DNA of 64,000 bases from Geobacillus zalihae NBRC 101842 (GTDB lineage: Bacteria > Bacillota > Bacilli > Bacillales > Anoxybacillaceae): positions 1 through 64,000 of the forward strand of contig NZ_BCPV01000006.1 of NCBI RefSeq assembly GCF_001544135.1, read 5' to 3'. Position numbers and translations under genes: made by a program. Below, piece by piece: positions 40,887 to 50,024 of the stretch (within the stretch, counting starts at the first letter, position 1; every line of letters begins with the position of its first letter). Under the pieces are notes generated by a model. It was not told the DNA's origin. It saw only the letters and a program-made list of their open reading frames with translations, and searched no databases.

Positions 40887-42224
40887 TCACGAACGGGATG
40901 CGCTCGGCACGCTGACTTCCAACAAATATTGGTTGAGCAGCGTTTTCAAGCGCTCAAGACGACCGGACGCATTGCGAATGTCGCCGAGCTGCAAGGCATA
41001 CTCCTCAAGCTTTTTGAAGTCCGCCGTCCCTTCGACGATCTCGCGGCCGATGCCTTCCGTATAGCTTTTGTACCGCTCTTCGATGAACTGTTCAAACACG
41101 CGGTCTTCCAGCAAGCGATGAGCGACTTTCAAGCCGATCGCAAAGCTGTCCATCCCGGCGATATGGGCGTAGAACAAGTCTTCCGGTTCAAACGAACCTC
41201 TCCGCACTTTCGCGTCAAAGTTCAAGCCGCCGCGCCCAAGGCCGCCGTTTTGCAAAATTTCGTACATCGCCAAGGTCGTCGCATACAAGTCGGTCGGGAA
41301 TTCGTCCGTATCCCAGCCAAGCAGCGTATCGCCTTGGTTGGCATCGACCGAGCCCAACATGCCGTGAATGCGGGCGACGCGCAGCTCATGTTCAAACGTA
41401 TGGCCCGCCAACGTCGCATGGTTCGCTTCGATGTTGAATTTGAAGTAATCCTTGAGCCCGTACGTTTGCAAGAACGCCAACGCCGTCGCGACATCAAAAT
41501 CGTATTGGTGCTTCGTCGGCTCTTTCGGCTTCGGCTCGATCAAAAACTGGCCGTCAAAGCCGATTTCTTTCGCATAGTCGACCGCCATGTGCAAGAAGCG
41601 AGCCAAATTGTCAAGCTCCAGCTTCATGTCCGTGTTCAGCAGCGTCTCATAACCTTCCCGGCCGCCCCAAAACACGTAGTTTTCCGCTCCGAGCCGTTTG
41701 GCGATCTCCAACCCTTTTTTCACTTTCGCCGCCGCATAGGCGAACACATCGGCATTGCATGACGTTGCCGCCCCGTGAACGAAGCGTGGATGGCTGAACA
41801 AGTTCGCCGTATTCCACAGCAGTTTCGTTTTGCTTGTTTTCATGTACTCTTCAATCATATCTACGATTTCATCCAAGTTTTTGTACGTCTCGCTGAGCGT
41901 TTCCCCTTCCGGCGCGATGTCGACGTCATGGAAGCAAAAAAACGGAACGTTCAGCTTTTCAAACAGTTCAAACGCCGCCTCCACGCGCGCCTTCGCCAAA
42001 TCCATCCCGCTGTATTTGTCCCACGGGCGAATCATATTGCCGACGCCAAACGGATCCGATCCATCCCCCGTGAACGTATGCCAATAGGCGACCGAAAAGC
42101 GCAAATGCTCCTCCATTGTTTTGTCGCCGACTTTTTCTTCTGGATTATAAAACTTAAACGCCAACGGATTGCGCGACTCTGGTCCTTCATATGGAATGGT
42201 GCCGATATTCGGGAAATACGCCAT
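40887..42224 (-). CDS. xylA: Xylose isomerase (XylA)
   Basis: Converts D-xylose to D-xylulose in the cytoplasm, using two divalent metal ions. The 445-residue group II enzyme has the catalytic histidine in CFHDVD (H99, D100, D102), [10 protein letters not shown] near 188, and the metal ligands in [15 protein letters not shown] near 236 and the DSFAIGL segment. ATG 42224 has AAGGAGG eight bases upstream; TTG 42230 is too close. The promoter at 42270-42298 carries a cre and an XylR-like operator. Confidence 0.96.
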   Translation of the reverse strand: MAYFPNIGTIPYEGPESRNPLAFKFYNPEEKVGDKTMEEHLRFSVAYWHTFTGDGSDPFGVGNMIRPWDKYSGMDLAKARVEAAFELFEKLNVPFFCFHDVDIAPEGETLSETYKNLDEIVDMIEEYMKTSKTKLLWNTANLFSHPRFVHGAATSCNADVFAYAAAKVKKGLEIAKRLGAENYVFWGGREGYETLLNTDMKLELDNLARFLHMAVDYAKEIGFDGQFLIEPKPKEPTKHQYDFDVATALAFLQTYGLKDYFKFNIEANHATLAGHTFEHELRVARIHGMLGSVDANQGDTLLGWDTDEFPTDLYATTLAMYEILQNGGLGRGGLNFDAKVRRGSFEPEDLFYAHIAGMDSFAIGLKVAHRLLEDRVFEQFIEERYKSYTEGIGREIVEGTADFKKLEEYALQLGDIRNASGRLERLKTLLNQYLLEVSVPSASRS

Positions 42225-42269
42225 GTCCAAGTCCTCCTTAAATAAGCGAGAATGATTTGTTTCAGTTTT

Positions 42270-42298
42270 ATTATAACGCTTTCATGATTGTTTGTCTA
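42270..42298 (-). promoter_or_regulatory. xylA promoter
   Basis: TAGACA (42293-42298) and TATAAT (42270-42275) on the - strand, spacer 17 bases. It lies between the beta-xylosidase stop codon and xylA. Confidence 0.75.
42271..42284 (-). promoter_or_regulatory. cre site overlapping the xylA -10 box
   Basis: TGAAAGCGTTATAA on the - strand matches the cre consensus at 13 of 14 positions. It covers the -10 region, so CcpA would block RNA polymerase binding during growth on glucose. Confidence 0.75.
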
Positions 42299-42310
42299 TC
42301 ATATAAACAA
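42288..42310 (-). promoter_or_regulatory. XylR-like operator at xylA
   Basis: Arms TTGTTT and AAACAA, 11 bases apart, overlap the -35 box. The half-sites resemble those of Bacillus XylR operators. No xylR gene is in the window. Confidence 0.55.
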
Positions 42311-42316
42311 AGTATT

Positions 42317-43924
42317 CTATAATTCTTTGTACAAAAAATAGTCAAAATCCGCATAGTTGTTTTGCCCCGAACCGTCCCGACAATGCATGCCCACAAACGC
42401 CCCGGTAAACGCAGCCCGGCTTTTGATATAGTCATCCGACAGTTTATATGATTCAAACGTGACAGGAAGATCAATCCAATTCATTCCATCGAAAGAATAA
42501 GAGTATTTGTACGTTGTCGCTTGCACGGTTACCCGTAAATACACATACTCAACGTCATCAGGAACGACAATCTCCCGTCCCCGCAACGGTTGATCAACCA
42601 CGAGATGGTCGCATGTCATCAATTCAAGAATCCGTCCTTTTTCCTCATGCCATGTGATTTGAAGCGTCGTCCAGTTTTGCGTATTGTAATAGTTTACTAG
42701 ACCAGCCGATTGCTGAAAGGTTGTGGGGCGAAAGGACACTTTCGTCTCGGCAACAAAATGAAAGTGCTGCCATCGTCTGGCGACAAACGCCTGTGTAAAC
42801 CGGGAAGTAAGCGACTCTCTTCCGTACAGCCGCAAATGTCCCGGACGAGCCTTTAAGGTAGCGATGTCTTCCCCTAAAGGAATTCGTAATGTTTGAAAAT
42901 GGTGATTTAATGTATCACCATCAAAATCATCTTTTTCATCGTAATCTTTTTCCCACGGAACTTCCTCAACGTTCGGCCCGTCGATTTCTAACGAAGGCCC
43001 GTTTCCTCCGACCACATAGGGCCATCCATCTTTCCATTCAAGCCGCTGAATCGCTGTTTCACGTCCGAGCGGGCAATAGCCGCGGTGTTCCAGCAACGGC
43101 TGTCCCTTCCTTGGCAGCGGCCGACCAGTTAAATGAACAAGAAACCATTCATCCGTATGAGTATGGACAATCGACGCATGGCCAGCCTTTTGCAGCGGAT
43201 TGCGCGGGTAAGGCCAAGACGTAATCAGCGGATTGTCGGGATGCACCTCATACGGACCATAGAGAGCGCGCGAACGGGCAATCGTCGCCGCATGGTTGTA
43301 TCGCGTTCCCCCTTCCGCCGTCAATAAATAATAATAACCATTGATTTTATACAAATGCGGCCCTTCTGTAATTCTTAAGTCCGTTCCTTTGAAAATAATT
43401 TTCGGCTCACCAACCAATTTTTTCTGTTCCACACTGTATTCTTGAAGCACAATCCCGTAAAACGGATGATGGCCGACCCGATGATCCCAATACATGTTCA
43501 CCAAGTATTTTTTTCCATCCTCATCGTGAAAGAGAGACGGATCAAATCCAGAGCTATTTAAATAAATCGGATCCGACCATTCACCATCGATCGTGTCGCA
43601 CGTCACAAGATAGTTATGGCCATCTTTCCACTGTCCTTCAACGACTTTCACATCTGTATAAATAAGCCAGAATTTCCCATCGCTATACGACAAGTGCGGA
43701 GCCCAAATTCCTCCAGAATCCGGATTTCCTATCATATTCAATTGACTTAACCGGTTTAACGGGCGCGCTACTAAACGCCAATTTTTTAAATCTTTCGAAT
43801 GGTAAATTCTCACCCCCGGGAACCATTCGAACGTCGAAACGGCAATGTAATAGTCGTCTCCCGCTCGGCAAATGGACGGGTCGGGATGAAATCCGGTTAA
43901 AATGGGGTTTTTGATTTTCAACAC
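42317..43924 (-). CDS. xynB3: GH43 beta-xylosidase (XynB3)
   Basis: A 535-residue intracellular beta-D-xylosidase that releases xylose from xylo-oligosaccharides. The N-terminal five-bladed propeller has catalytic base D15, pKa modulator D128 and general acid E187, the numbers known for T-6 XynB3; the C-terminal beta-sandwich starts near 325. No signal peptide. Translation starts at GTG 43924 (or TTG 43921) after GGGGAGAG. Length equals the T-6 enzyme. The gene ends 92 bases before xylA, and a cre-like site and a repeat lie upstream. Confidence 0.95.
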   Translation of the reverse strand: MLKIKNPILTGFHPDPSICRAGDDYYIAVSTFEWFPGVRIYHSKDLKNWRLVARPLNRLSQLNMIGNPDSGGIWAPHLSYSDGKFWLIYTDVKVVEGQWKDGHNYLVTCDTIDGEWSDPIYLNSSGFDPSLFHDEDGKKYLVNMYWDHRVGHHPFYGIVLQEYSVEQKKLVGEPKIIFKGTDLRITEGPHLYKINGYYYLLTAEGGTRYNHAATIARSRALYGPYEVHPDNPLITSWPYPRNPLQKAGHASIVHTHTDEWFLVHLTGRPLPRKGQPLLEHRGYCPLGRETAIQRLEWKDGWPYVVGGNGPSLEIDGPNVEEVPWEKDYDEKDDFDGDTLNHHFQTLRIPLGEDIATLKARPGHLRLYGRESLTSRFTQAFVARRWQHFHFVAETKVSFRPTTFQQSAGLVNYYNTQNWTTLQITWHEEKGRILELMTCDHLVVDQPLRGREIVVPDDVEYVYLRVTVQATTYKYSYSFDGMNWIDLPVTFESYKLSDDYIKSRAAFTGAFVGMHCRDGSGQNNYADFDYFLYKEL

Positions 43925-43972
43925 TTTCTCTCCCCTCTCTTTTCCTGCCTTTCTGCTTTCAATGAGAGAACC

Positions 43973-43986
43973 TGGTACCGCTTTCC
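43973..43986 (-). promoter_or_regulatory. Possible cre site upstream of xynB3
   Basis: GGAAAGCGGTACCA on the - strand matches the cre consensus at 12 of 14 positions, 49 bases upstream of the GTG start. I found no clear -35/-10 pair nearby. Confidence 0.4.
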
Positions 43987-44094
43987 GCTTGTGAACATCA
44001 CATGTCTAGCAACAGCCATTTTCAGCCTAAACGAAGAATCGACGTTTTGGCGAATCCCGCTGTTCAGCGAACTAGCGCTGTGTTCCGCGGCCTT

Positions 44095-44233
44095 CTAGGA
44101 AACCGGTGATTTAAGGGAAAATACGGCTGTCCAGCATGGTTTCCGAAATGGAAAAACCTTGTTACACCATCCATTTATTCCTTTTGATTTCCAACAAGTC
44201 GAGCGAATCTGTTGTTTTTCATCTCCCTTCTAG
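44095..44233 (-). repeat. 139-bp CTAG-bounded repeat, copy 5
   Basis: Again exactly 139 bases from CTAG to CTAG. The left end CTAGGAAACCGGTGATTTA and right end TTTTTCATCTCCCTTCTAG correspond to the other copies, with an internal GAAAAACCTTG block, but the middle is more diverged. It fills most of the 331-base gap between the ABC permease gene and xynB3. Confidence 0.7.
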
Positions 44234-44255
44234 CCGAAACATTGACTGATTAGAT

Positions 44256-45185
44256 TTATTCCCCCTTCACTCCTCCCAGTGTCAATCCTTTAATAAAGTA
44301 TTTTTGTAAAAACGGATAGACAAGGATGATCGGAACACTGGCGATAATGGTCATTGTGGCCCGAATGGACGATGGAGTGACAGTATTAGCATCCGCATGA
44401 GCATTCGCAAATGCATCAGCCGCTGTTTTTCCAGACATCGTTGCATTCGTGTTTTGCAAAATCTTCATTAATTCATATTGCAAGGTGCTTAAATTGGGGT
44501 TGGAAGAATTATAGAGAAAAACATCGAACCAAGAGTTCCATTGATACACGGCCACAAACAAGGAAACTGTAGCCAACACAGGCAAGGAAAGGGGCAATAC
44601 AATCTGAAGAAATATCCGAAATTCCCCTGCTCCGTCAATCCGTGCCGATTCGATCAGACTGTTCGGCAGACCTTCAATAAACGAACGAATCACAATCAAA
44701 TTAAAGACCCCAATGATGCCTGGGATAATATATACCCAAAACGTTCCAATTAAGTGGAGATCCCTCATCAGCAAATAGGTAGGAATTAACCCCCCATTAA
44801 AATACATGGTCAAGATAAAAGCAATCGTGACAAACTTACGAAAAACAAATTCCGGCCGGCTGATGACATAAGCCACCATCGCTGTACAGAAAACAGAAAT
44901 GGCGGTGCCTAAGACGGTTCTTAAAACCGAAATGAGTAACGCATTAAGCAGCGTATTTTCCTTTAACACATATTCGTAGTTGTAAAGTGTAAACTCCCGA
45001 GGCCAAAGATAAATCCCCCCACGAATCGCGTCATTGGCATCGTTTAAAGAAATGGCCAACGTATTCAACATCGGATAAAGCATAACGACACAAAGAACGA
45101 GCATCAAGCTATAGTTGCAAACATCAAAAACCATATCTCCCCATGACGTATAACGCATCCTCCATCTTTTCACTATCTGCTTCAA
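44256..45185 (-). CDS. xynG: Xylo-oligosaccharide ABC transporter permease (XynG)
   Basis: A 309-residue LplC-type permease with six membrane helices. The EAA loop that contacts the ATPase is visible as ESARIDGAGEFRIFLQIVLPLSLPVLA (about 180-206). With XynF and the lipoprotein XynE it imports xylo-oligosaccharides, as shown for the T-6 homologues. No ATPase gene is nearby; a shared MsmX-type ATPase encoded elsewhere is the usual solution. The start is TTG 45185 with GGGGGAAAGG just before; ATG 45158 is an alternative. Confidence 0.88.
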   Translation of the reverse strand: MKQIVKRWRMRYTSWGDMVFDVCNYSLMLVLCVVMLYPMLNTLAISLNDANDAIRGGIYLWPREFTLYNYEYVLKENTLLNALLISVLRTVLGTAISVFCTAMVAYVISRPEFVFRKFVTIAFILTMYFNGGLIPTYLLMRDLHLIGTFWVYIIPGIIGVFNLIVIRSFIEGLPNSLIESARIDGAGEFRIFLQIVLPLSLPVLATVSLFVAVYQWNSWFDVFLYNSSNPNLSTLQYELMKILQNTNATMSGKTAADAFANAHADANTVTPSSIRATMTIIASVPIILVYPFLQKYFIKGLTLGGVKGE

Positions 45186-45214
45186 TCTCCTTTCCCCCTA
45201 ACGAAATCGTCTTC

Positions 45215-46195
45215 TTAAAACAATCTAGCCTGCCCCAAACGTTTAGCAATATAATTTGCGCTAAACAGAAAGATAAAACTGACAACGGTTTTAAAAATCC
45301 CAGCAGCGGTAGCTAAAGCAAAATTCCCCATGGCGATGCCATACTTCAGCACAAAAATGTCAAGGTTTTCCGAATAATCGAGGTTCATCGGATTCCCTAA
45401 CAAATATTGGGGTTCAAACCCGGTCTCCAAAATATTCCCTAAATTCATAATCAACAAAATGACAATCGTAGGCTTTAAAGAAGGAAGTGTAATATAAAAA
45501 ATGCGTTGCAAGCGAGAAGCTCCGTCGATTTCCGCCGCCTCATACTGTTCTGGATCAATCATGGCGATCGCCGCTAAATAAATAATGGTGTTCCACCCTA
45601 GGTTTTTCCACACTTCTGAGGCGCCAATGATTCCCCAGAAATACTCTCCAACCCCTAGCCATAAAATCGGTTCGTCAATAACATGCAATTTTTGCAAAAC
45701 AATGTTGACAATGCCATTTTCTAATGACAAAGCGTAGGAAATGATGCTCGCCGCAACGACCCACGATAAAAAGTGCGGCATATAGCTAATCGTTTGAACA
45801 ATTCGCTTAAATTTTCCATTGCGCAACTCATTTAATAAAATCGCTAACGTAATAGCCGTCACAAATCCGAGAACGAGGTTGATGATGCTCATCGCTAACG
45901 TATTCCGCAACACTCGAAAAAAGGCCTCATCTTGAAAAAGAAAACGAAAGTGCTTCCATCCGACCCATTCTTGTTCACTGAACGGCAAGCCGGGGCGATA
46001 ATCTTGGAAAGCGATGGTCCACCCCCACAGCGGCAAATATTTAAAAATAAATAACCAAATCAAAAACGGAAAGCTCATCAAAATCAATGTTTTTTGCTGC
46101 ACTATTTTTTTCCAGATGTTTTTCCGTTTAGATAAGTGGGATTCCACTGCAGCGGGAGCCGGTGTGATAGTTTTTATATGCTTTTCAATCTCCAC
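45215..46195 (-). CDS. xynF: Xylo-oligosaccharide ABC transporter permease (XynF)
   Basis: A 326-residue LplB-type permease with six membrane helices after a 35-residue charged N-terminus. The EAA loop reads EAAEIDGASRLQRIFYITLPSLKPT (about 218-242). GTG 46195 is preceded by GGAGGAAGG. It pairs with XynG, whose gene starts 29 bases downstream. The 237-base gap to xynE contains a hairpin that may lower permease expression relative to the binding protein. Confidence 0.9.
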   Translation of the reverse strand: MEIEKHIKTITPAPAAVESHLSKRKNIWKKIVQQKTLILMSFPFLIWLFIFKYLPLWGWTIAFQDYRPGLPFSEQEWVGWKHFRFLFQDEAFFRVLRNTLAMSIINLVLGFVTAITLAILLNELRNGKFKRIVQTISYMPHFLSWVVAASIISYALSLENGIVNIVLQKLHVIDEPILWLGVGEYFWGIIGASEVWKNLGWNTIIYLAAIAMIDPEQYEAAEIDGASRLQRIFYITLPSLKPTIVILLIMNLGNILETGFEPQYLLGNPMNLDYSENLDIFVLKYGIAMGNFALATAAGIFKTVVSFIFLFSANYIAKRLGQARLF

Positions 46196-46371
46196 TTTTC
46201 CTTCCTCCCTCTAGAAATGTTGATGTATCAAGGCTTTGCGGCCTCTCAGGGGTGTCCAAAAAATATTTTTCGACAAAATCCCTTACATCCTTTTTCAGTT
46301 TTGTGGATATCTTACAGACCTAGGGTGCGCTTCGCGGTCACGGATGGGTATATTTTCCTCCTTTTTCAGAA

Positions 46372-46413
46372 AAGAAGGGCACGGCCAACTATATATTCAC
46401 AGCCGACCGGCCC
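46372..46413 (-). terminator. Attenuating hairpin between xynE and xynF
   Basis: A GGGCCGG/CCG-GCCC stem with one bulge is followed on the - strand by TTCTTTTCTG. The weak T-run suggests partial termination or 3'-end protection of the xynE message. Confidence 0.45.
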
Positions 46414-46432
46414 AGACGGATCCACTTTTCTC

Positions 46433-48106
46433 TCATTTCTTACTTTGTTCAACTTTCATTTTTACATATTTTGTGATTTCATCTTCAAATGCTTTAATAT
46501 CCAATTTATTGTATTCCTTCACATATTCCTTCCAGTTTTTCTCGAACTTGCTTGGCGGATCAAGCACCAATTTTGGGAAATACTTTCTCTGTAAATCTTG
46601 TTTCTTTTGCTGATAAATTTGAGCCGGAGAACCTTGTTTGATGGGCGCACTCCACGCCGGATACCAAGGCCGCTCATCCGGTTTGGCAAATAAATCAGAA
46701 AATACTTTTGCCCCATAGGCCGCTAAGATTTTCTTATCCCCTTCTGTATAGCTAGCTTGGGCAACTTCCGGCTGCCGGCGCGGCTCCCACGCATTTCCAT
46801 CCGAGAACACCCCGTTGCCGCGCGGCCAATACCACTCAAAATACGAGAAGCCAAACTGTTCACGGAACTGTTCATCGGACGTCTTCTTGATTTGTTCTGG
46901 TGTTCGATAGAAACGCCCTTTCTCATCCACTTCATACGTTTCCCCTTTGATTCCCCATGTCATCAGCTTCTGATTTTCTTCTTTCGCCATATTATCGAAA
47001 TATTTGATGATGCGAACAGGATCTTTGGCGCTGACTGTAATCCCGATACCGCGATTCGATGCGAAAGACGGCGGATCAATATATTGATCCTTGATATTTT
47101 TGTCAAAAACGATTGGCAACGGCATGTAACGCAAGTCATCATTTCCTGCCTGCAGCAATGAGTTCAGTGCTTGGTTGACTTGCCATCCGTAATCAAAAAA
47201 TCCTAACACACGACCAGAGGCAATTTTTGCCAAATATTCATCATAATTTGAAACAAACGCTTCCTTATCGAACAACCCAGCCGCATTGATCTCATTGAGC
47301 TTTTTCAGCCACCGTTTCGTATATTCCCCATTTCCATATACCTTAGCCTCATGCGTTTTCATGTCGACAATAACTTCACCGTCATTCGGATATCCAGCCA
47401 AATGAGCAGGAGGGTTAGAAATGACGAAAAACCGCCAGTCATAAGTTAAAGCAGTAAAGCCAATCGTTGGTTTCCCATCTGTTTCCGGATGCTTCTCCTT
47501 ATACTTGGCAATCAAGTCAAAGTATTCGTCCAATGTTTTAATCTTCGGATAGCCAAATTCTTTAAGCACCCGGCGTTGAATCCAAAACGCTCCTTGATCA
47601 ATGTCAGGATTCGGAATATATCCGTGATTAACTCCAAACGGCAGGAAATAAATCTTGCCGTCTTCAGCCTTTAATTGTTCCAAATAAGGACCATATAATT
47701 TCTTTAAGTTAGGAGCGTACTTATCAATCAGATCGTTCAAAGGAATAAATGCCTTAGCATCGAGAACCTTGTCGATTGCAGTATCCGGAACCAATACGTC
47801 AGGATATTGCCCGCTGGCAATCATAGTACCAATTTTCGTGTTAATATCCCCCACCAAAAATTCCATTTTGACGTTAACCCCAGTTTGCTCTTCAAATATT
47901 TTCCCGATTTTAGTTTGATTGGCTTCGATGTTCTTCTTTGATGTTCCAGCGTTAAAATACGTGAAAGTAAATGGCTTCTTATCATCAGCTGATGAGGGAT
48001 TTCCCTTATTGTCCACACTTGCGCTTTCTTTACAGCCCACTAATGCTACGATCATCATTAGGCAAAGAAAGACGATTCCCCACGTTTTTTTTCGCGCTGT
48101 TTTCAC
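46433..48106 (-). CDS. xynE: Xylo-oligosaccharide-binding lipoprotein (XynE)
   Basis: An extracellular solute-binding protein of the LplA type, 557 residues from GTG 48106. The signal peptide (KTARKKTW, then a hydrophobic core) ends in lipobox LVGC, so the mature protein is tethered to the membrane by a lipidated cysteine at about residue 25. Large size, as usual for oligosaccharide receptors. An upstream ATG at 48145 also has a ribosome site (AAAGGGGG) and would add 13 residues to the signal. It has its own promoter and cre site. Confidence 0.88.
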   Translation of the reverse strand: MKTARKKTWGIVFLCLMMIVALVGCKESASVDNKGNPSSADDKKPFTFTYFNAGTSKKNIEANQTKIGKIFEEQTGVNVKMEFLVGDINTKIGTMIASGQYPDVLVPDTAIDKVLDAKAFIPLNDLIDKYAPNLKKLYGPYLEQLKAEDGKIYFLPFGVNHGYIPNPDIDQGAFWIQRRVLKEFGYPKIKTLDEYFDLIAKYKEKHPETDGKPTIGFTALTYDWRFFVISNPPAHLAGYPNDGEVIVDMKTHEAKVYGNGEYTKRWLKKLNEINAAGLFDKEAFVSNYDEYLAKIASGRVLGFFDYGWQVNQALNSLLQAGNDDLRYMPLPIVFDKNIKDQYIDPPSFASNRGIGITVSAKDPVRIIKYFDNMAKEENQKLMTWGIKGETYEVDEKGRFYRTPEQIKKTSDEQFREQFGFSYFEWYWPRGNGVFSDGNAWEPRRQPEVAQASYTEGDKKILAAYGAKVFSDLFAKPDERPWYPAWSAPIKQGSPAQIYQQKKQDLQRKYFPKLVLDPPSKFEKNWKEYVKEYNKLDIKAFEDEITKYVKMKVEQSKK

Positions 48107-48162
48107 TCCTCTCCCCCCTTTAATCATCAGTTGTCCATTGCCCATTATCTCGCCCCCTTTCT

Positions 48163-48176
48163 TGTAATCGCTTCCA
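48163..48176 (-). promoter_or_regulatory. cre site at the xynE promoter
   Basis: TGGAAGCGATTACA on the - strand fits the cre consensus at 13 of 14 positions and covers the predicted start of transcription. Confidence 0.65.
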
Positions 48177-48204
48177 TTGTAACATCGCTTTTCTTTTTTC
48201 TTAA
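48176..48204 (-). promoter_or_regulatory. xynE promoter
   Basis: TTAAGA (48199-48204) and TACAAT (48176-48181) on the - strand with a 17-base spacer. GAAAA repeats lie in and after the spacer; in strain T-6 the response regulator XynC is reported to bind GAAA-like direct repeats at this promoter. Confidence 0.65.
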
Positions 48205-48282
48205 CCTAACAAACTTAAGGCGATATTTAAAAAAGTTAAGATATGGAACGATGGCGGTAGCAATCAACAAGTTCCGATGAAC

Positions 48283-48314
48283 AAAAAGGTGTCTCGTTTT
48301 GTTTTCGAGATACC
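48283..48314 (-). terminator. Terminator after the sensor kinase gene
   Basis: A nine-base-pair stem with one mismatch (GGTATCTCG and CGAGACACC, arms 48306-48314 and 48288-48296), followed on the - strand by TTTTTG. It overlaps the kinase stop and separates it from xynE, which has its own promoter. Confidence 0.75.
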
Positions 48315-49999
48315 TACTTCACATCATGGATTGGGAGAGAGAGAAACACAACGAATCCACGGTTATTGTACATTTGGAACGTAAAATGCTCACCGTAATA
48401 CATTTTAAGGCGATAGTAGACGTTTCTAACACCTACGTGCTCAGTAATCCCCTCCTCTTCATTGAGAGAACGCCAGAGTTGCAGCAATTGCTGCTCATTC
48501 ATGCCCGGGCCGTTATCGCGAATCGTAAACGTCAACCACGGTCCTTCTGCACGCACTTGTATATCAATGTTTCCTTTTCCTGCTTTGGACTCCACCCCAT
48601 GTTTACATGCATTTTCAACAAACGGGAGGATGATCATATTCGGAATCGTATGTTCTAAGACAGACTCATCGATATCGATCCTATACTGAAGCTTATCCCC
48701 AAATCGATAGCGCTGGATGGAAAGCAGCCGGGAAACAATATCCATTTCCTCCCGCACTTTGACCCAGTCACTTCCCCATGAAATGGATTTCCGCAAAATT
48801 CTTGCCATATGTTCGATCATTTCAGCAGTTTCATCTTCATGTTTCATGAGGCTTCTCATTCGAATCGTTTCGAGCACATTGAAAAGGAAGTGAGGATTCA
48901 TTTGACTTTGCAAGGCATTTAATTGAGCCTGCTTTTTTTGCAGTTCCATTTCTTTCTTTTGGATGTTAGCCATATAAACATCTTGAATGAGCCGCTTGAT
49001 CGTTAATGACATACGGTTAAACGCCTTAGCCAATTGCCCGATTTCATCATCATAAAGTTCCGAATGGATCGTTTCAAATTTCCCCCTCTCCACCTTTTTC
49101 ATGTAACTCAAAATATTGACGATTCTTGCGTGCAATGGTTTAGAGACAAGAAAAAGAATGATGGTAGGAACAACGAAATTCACAAAAGCGATCGAAAAGA
49201 TAAAAGCCATGAAATAACGAGTGTTGTTCACCAGTTTTTCCTCGGAAACGACGCCAACAATGCTCCAGCCATGGAGGTAATGAGCCGTTTTATAACGGTG
49301 GGATATAACTATGCGTCCCTTCTCGGTCCGGGCAGGTGGCTTCCCCTTATTATGAACGTTGTTTTGCACACGAGTCGAATATTGAATGTTTCCTTGACGA
49401 TCAACAACATAAATCTCTCCAGGAAATGCCCTAGTGCGAAGCAGATGATCGATAGCCATCGGTTCTAATTCAATTCGAACCATCCTGTTTGTCTTATTAT
49501 AAAAGGAGAAATAATCCAACTTTCGGACAATACTAAGCGAACGCTCGGTGCGAACTAGGACAGGAAATGAACGTATGTCCCTGTACCATCCGGCTTGTTG
49601 GAGCTGAGGAGTAATGGGCTGAACGGAACCAGAAAAGATAACAGTCGAATTGTCGGTAAAAAAAACGATGGAACGAATGAAAGGATGCATATAACGATAC
49701 TTGTTAAATTCAGGAAATACATCATGATAATGCTGGACGTACTCCGCATCCGAAGTATACTGTCGATCAAGCATTTCGTTAATTCGGCTGTCCGTATATA
49801 ACAAAGAGGAAATGCCAACAACTTGATCGATTCCTTGCTCAAAATCTTTTGCCAATTGTTCTATTACTAATGAGGCATCGTGCAGTTTCTGTGTTCTTAC
49901 TTGATTCGTCACCACATAATAAAACAATCCGTTCGTGACGGTAGTGGGAATCAACACAGCAAACAAATAAAGAAAAGTCAGTTTATTTTTTAGCCTCAT
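48314..49999 (-). CDS. xynD: Sensor histidine kinase (YesM-type, XynD)
   Basis: A 561-residue YesM/LytS-type sensor kinase: a membrane helix at about 5-27, a large extracellular sensor region to about 260, a second helix, a HAMP domain (around 290-340), the His_kinase domain with phospho-acceptor in SQMNPHFLFNVLETIRM, and a C-terminal ATPase with DNGPGMN. It would sense xylo-oligosaccharides and act on the adjacent AraC-type regulator. The frame is open into the regulator gene up to 50119; ATG 49999, just before the first helix, fits the family but lacks a good ribosome site. Gene order here is regulator, kinase, transporter. Confidence 0.85.
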   Translation of the reverse strand: MRLKNKLTFLYLFAVLIPTTVTNGLFYYVVTNQVRTQKLHDASLVIEQLAKDFEQGIDQVVGISSLLYTDSRINEMLDRQYTSDAEYVQHYHDVFPEFNKYRYMHPFIRSIVFFTDNSTVIFSGSVQPITPQLQQAGWYRDIRSFPVLVRTERSLSIVRKLDYFSFYNKTNRMVRIELEPMAIDHLLRTRAFPGEIYVVDRQGNIQYSTRVQNNVHNKGKPPARTEKGRIVISHRYKTAHYLHGWSIVGVVSEEKLVNNTRYFMAFIFSIAFVNFVVPTIILFLVSKPLHARIVNILSYMKKVERGKFETIHSELYDDEIGQLAKAFNRMSLTIKRLIQDVYMANIQKKEMELQKKQAQLNALQSQMNPHFLFNVLETIRMRSLMKHEDETAEMIEHMARILRKSISWGSDWVKVREEMDIVSRLLSIQRYRFGDKLQYRIDIDESVLEHTIPNMIILPFVENACKHGVESKAGKGNIDIQVRAEGPWLTFTIRDNGPGMNEQQLLQLWRSLNEEEGITEHVGVRNVYYRLKMYYGEHFTFQMYNNRGFVVFLSLPIHDVK

Positions 50000-50024
50000 A
50001 TGATGGAATGACTCAAGCCATTTT

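Noticed and set aside
46136-46594. + strand frame across the xynE-xynF gap
   Set aside because: It is antisense to both flanking genes' ends, rich in Phe and Ser, with no ribosome site.
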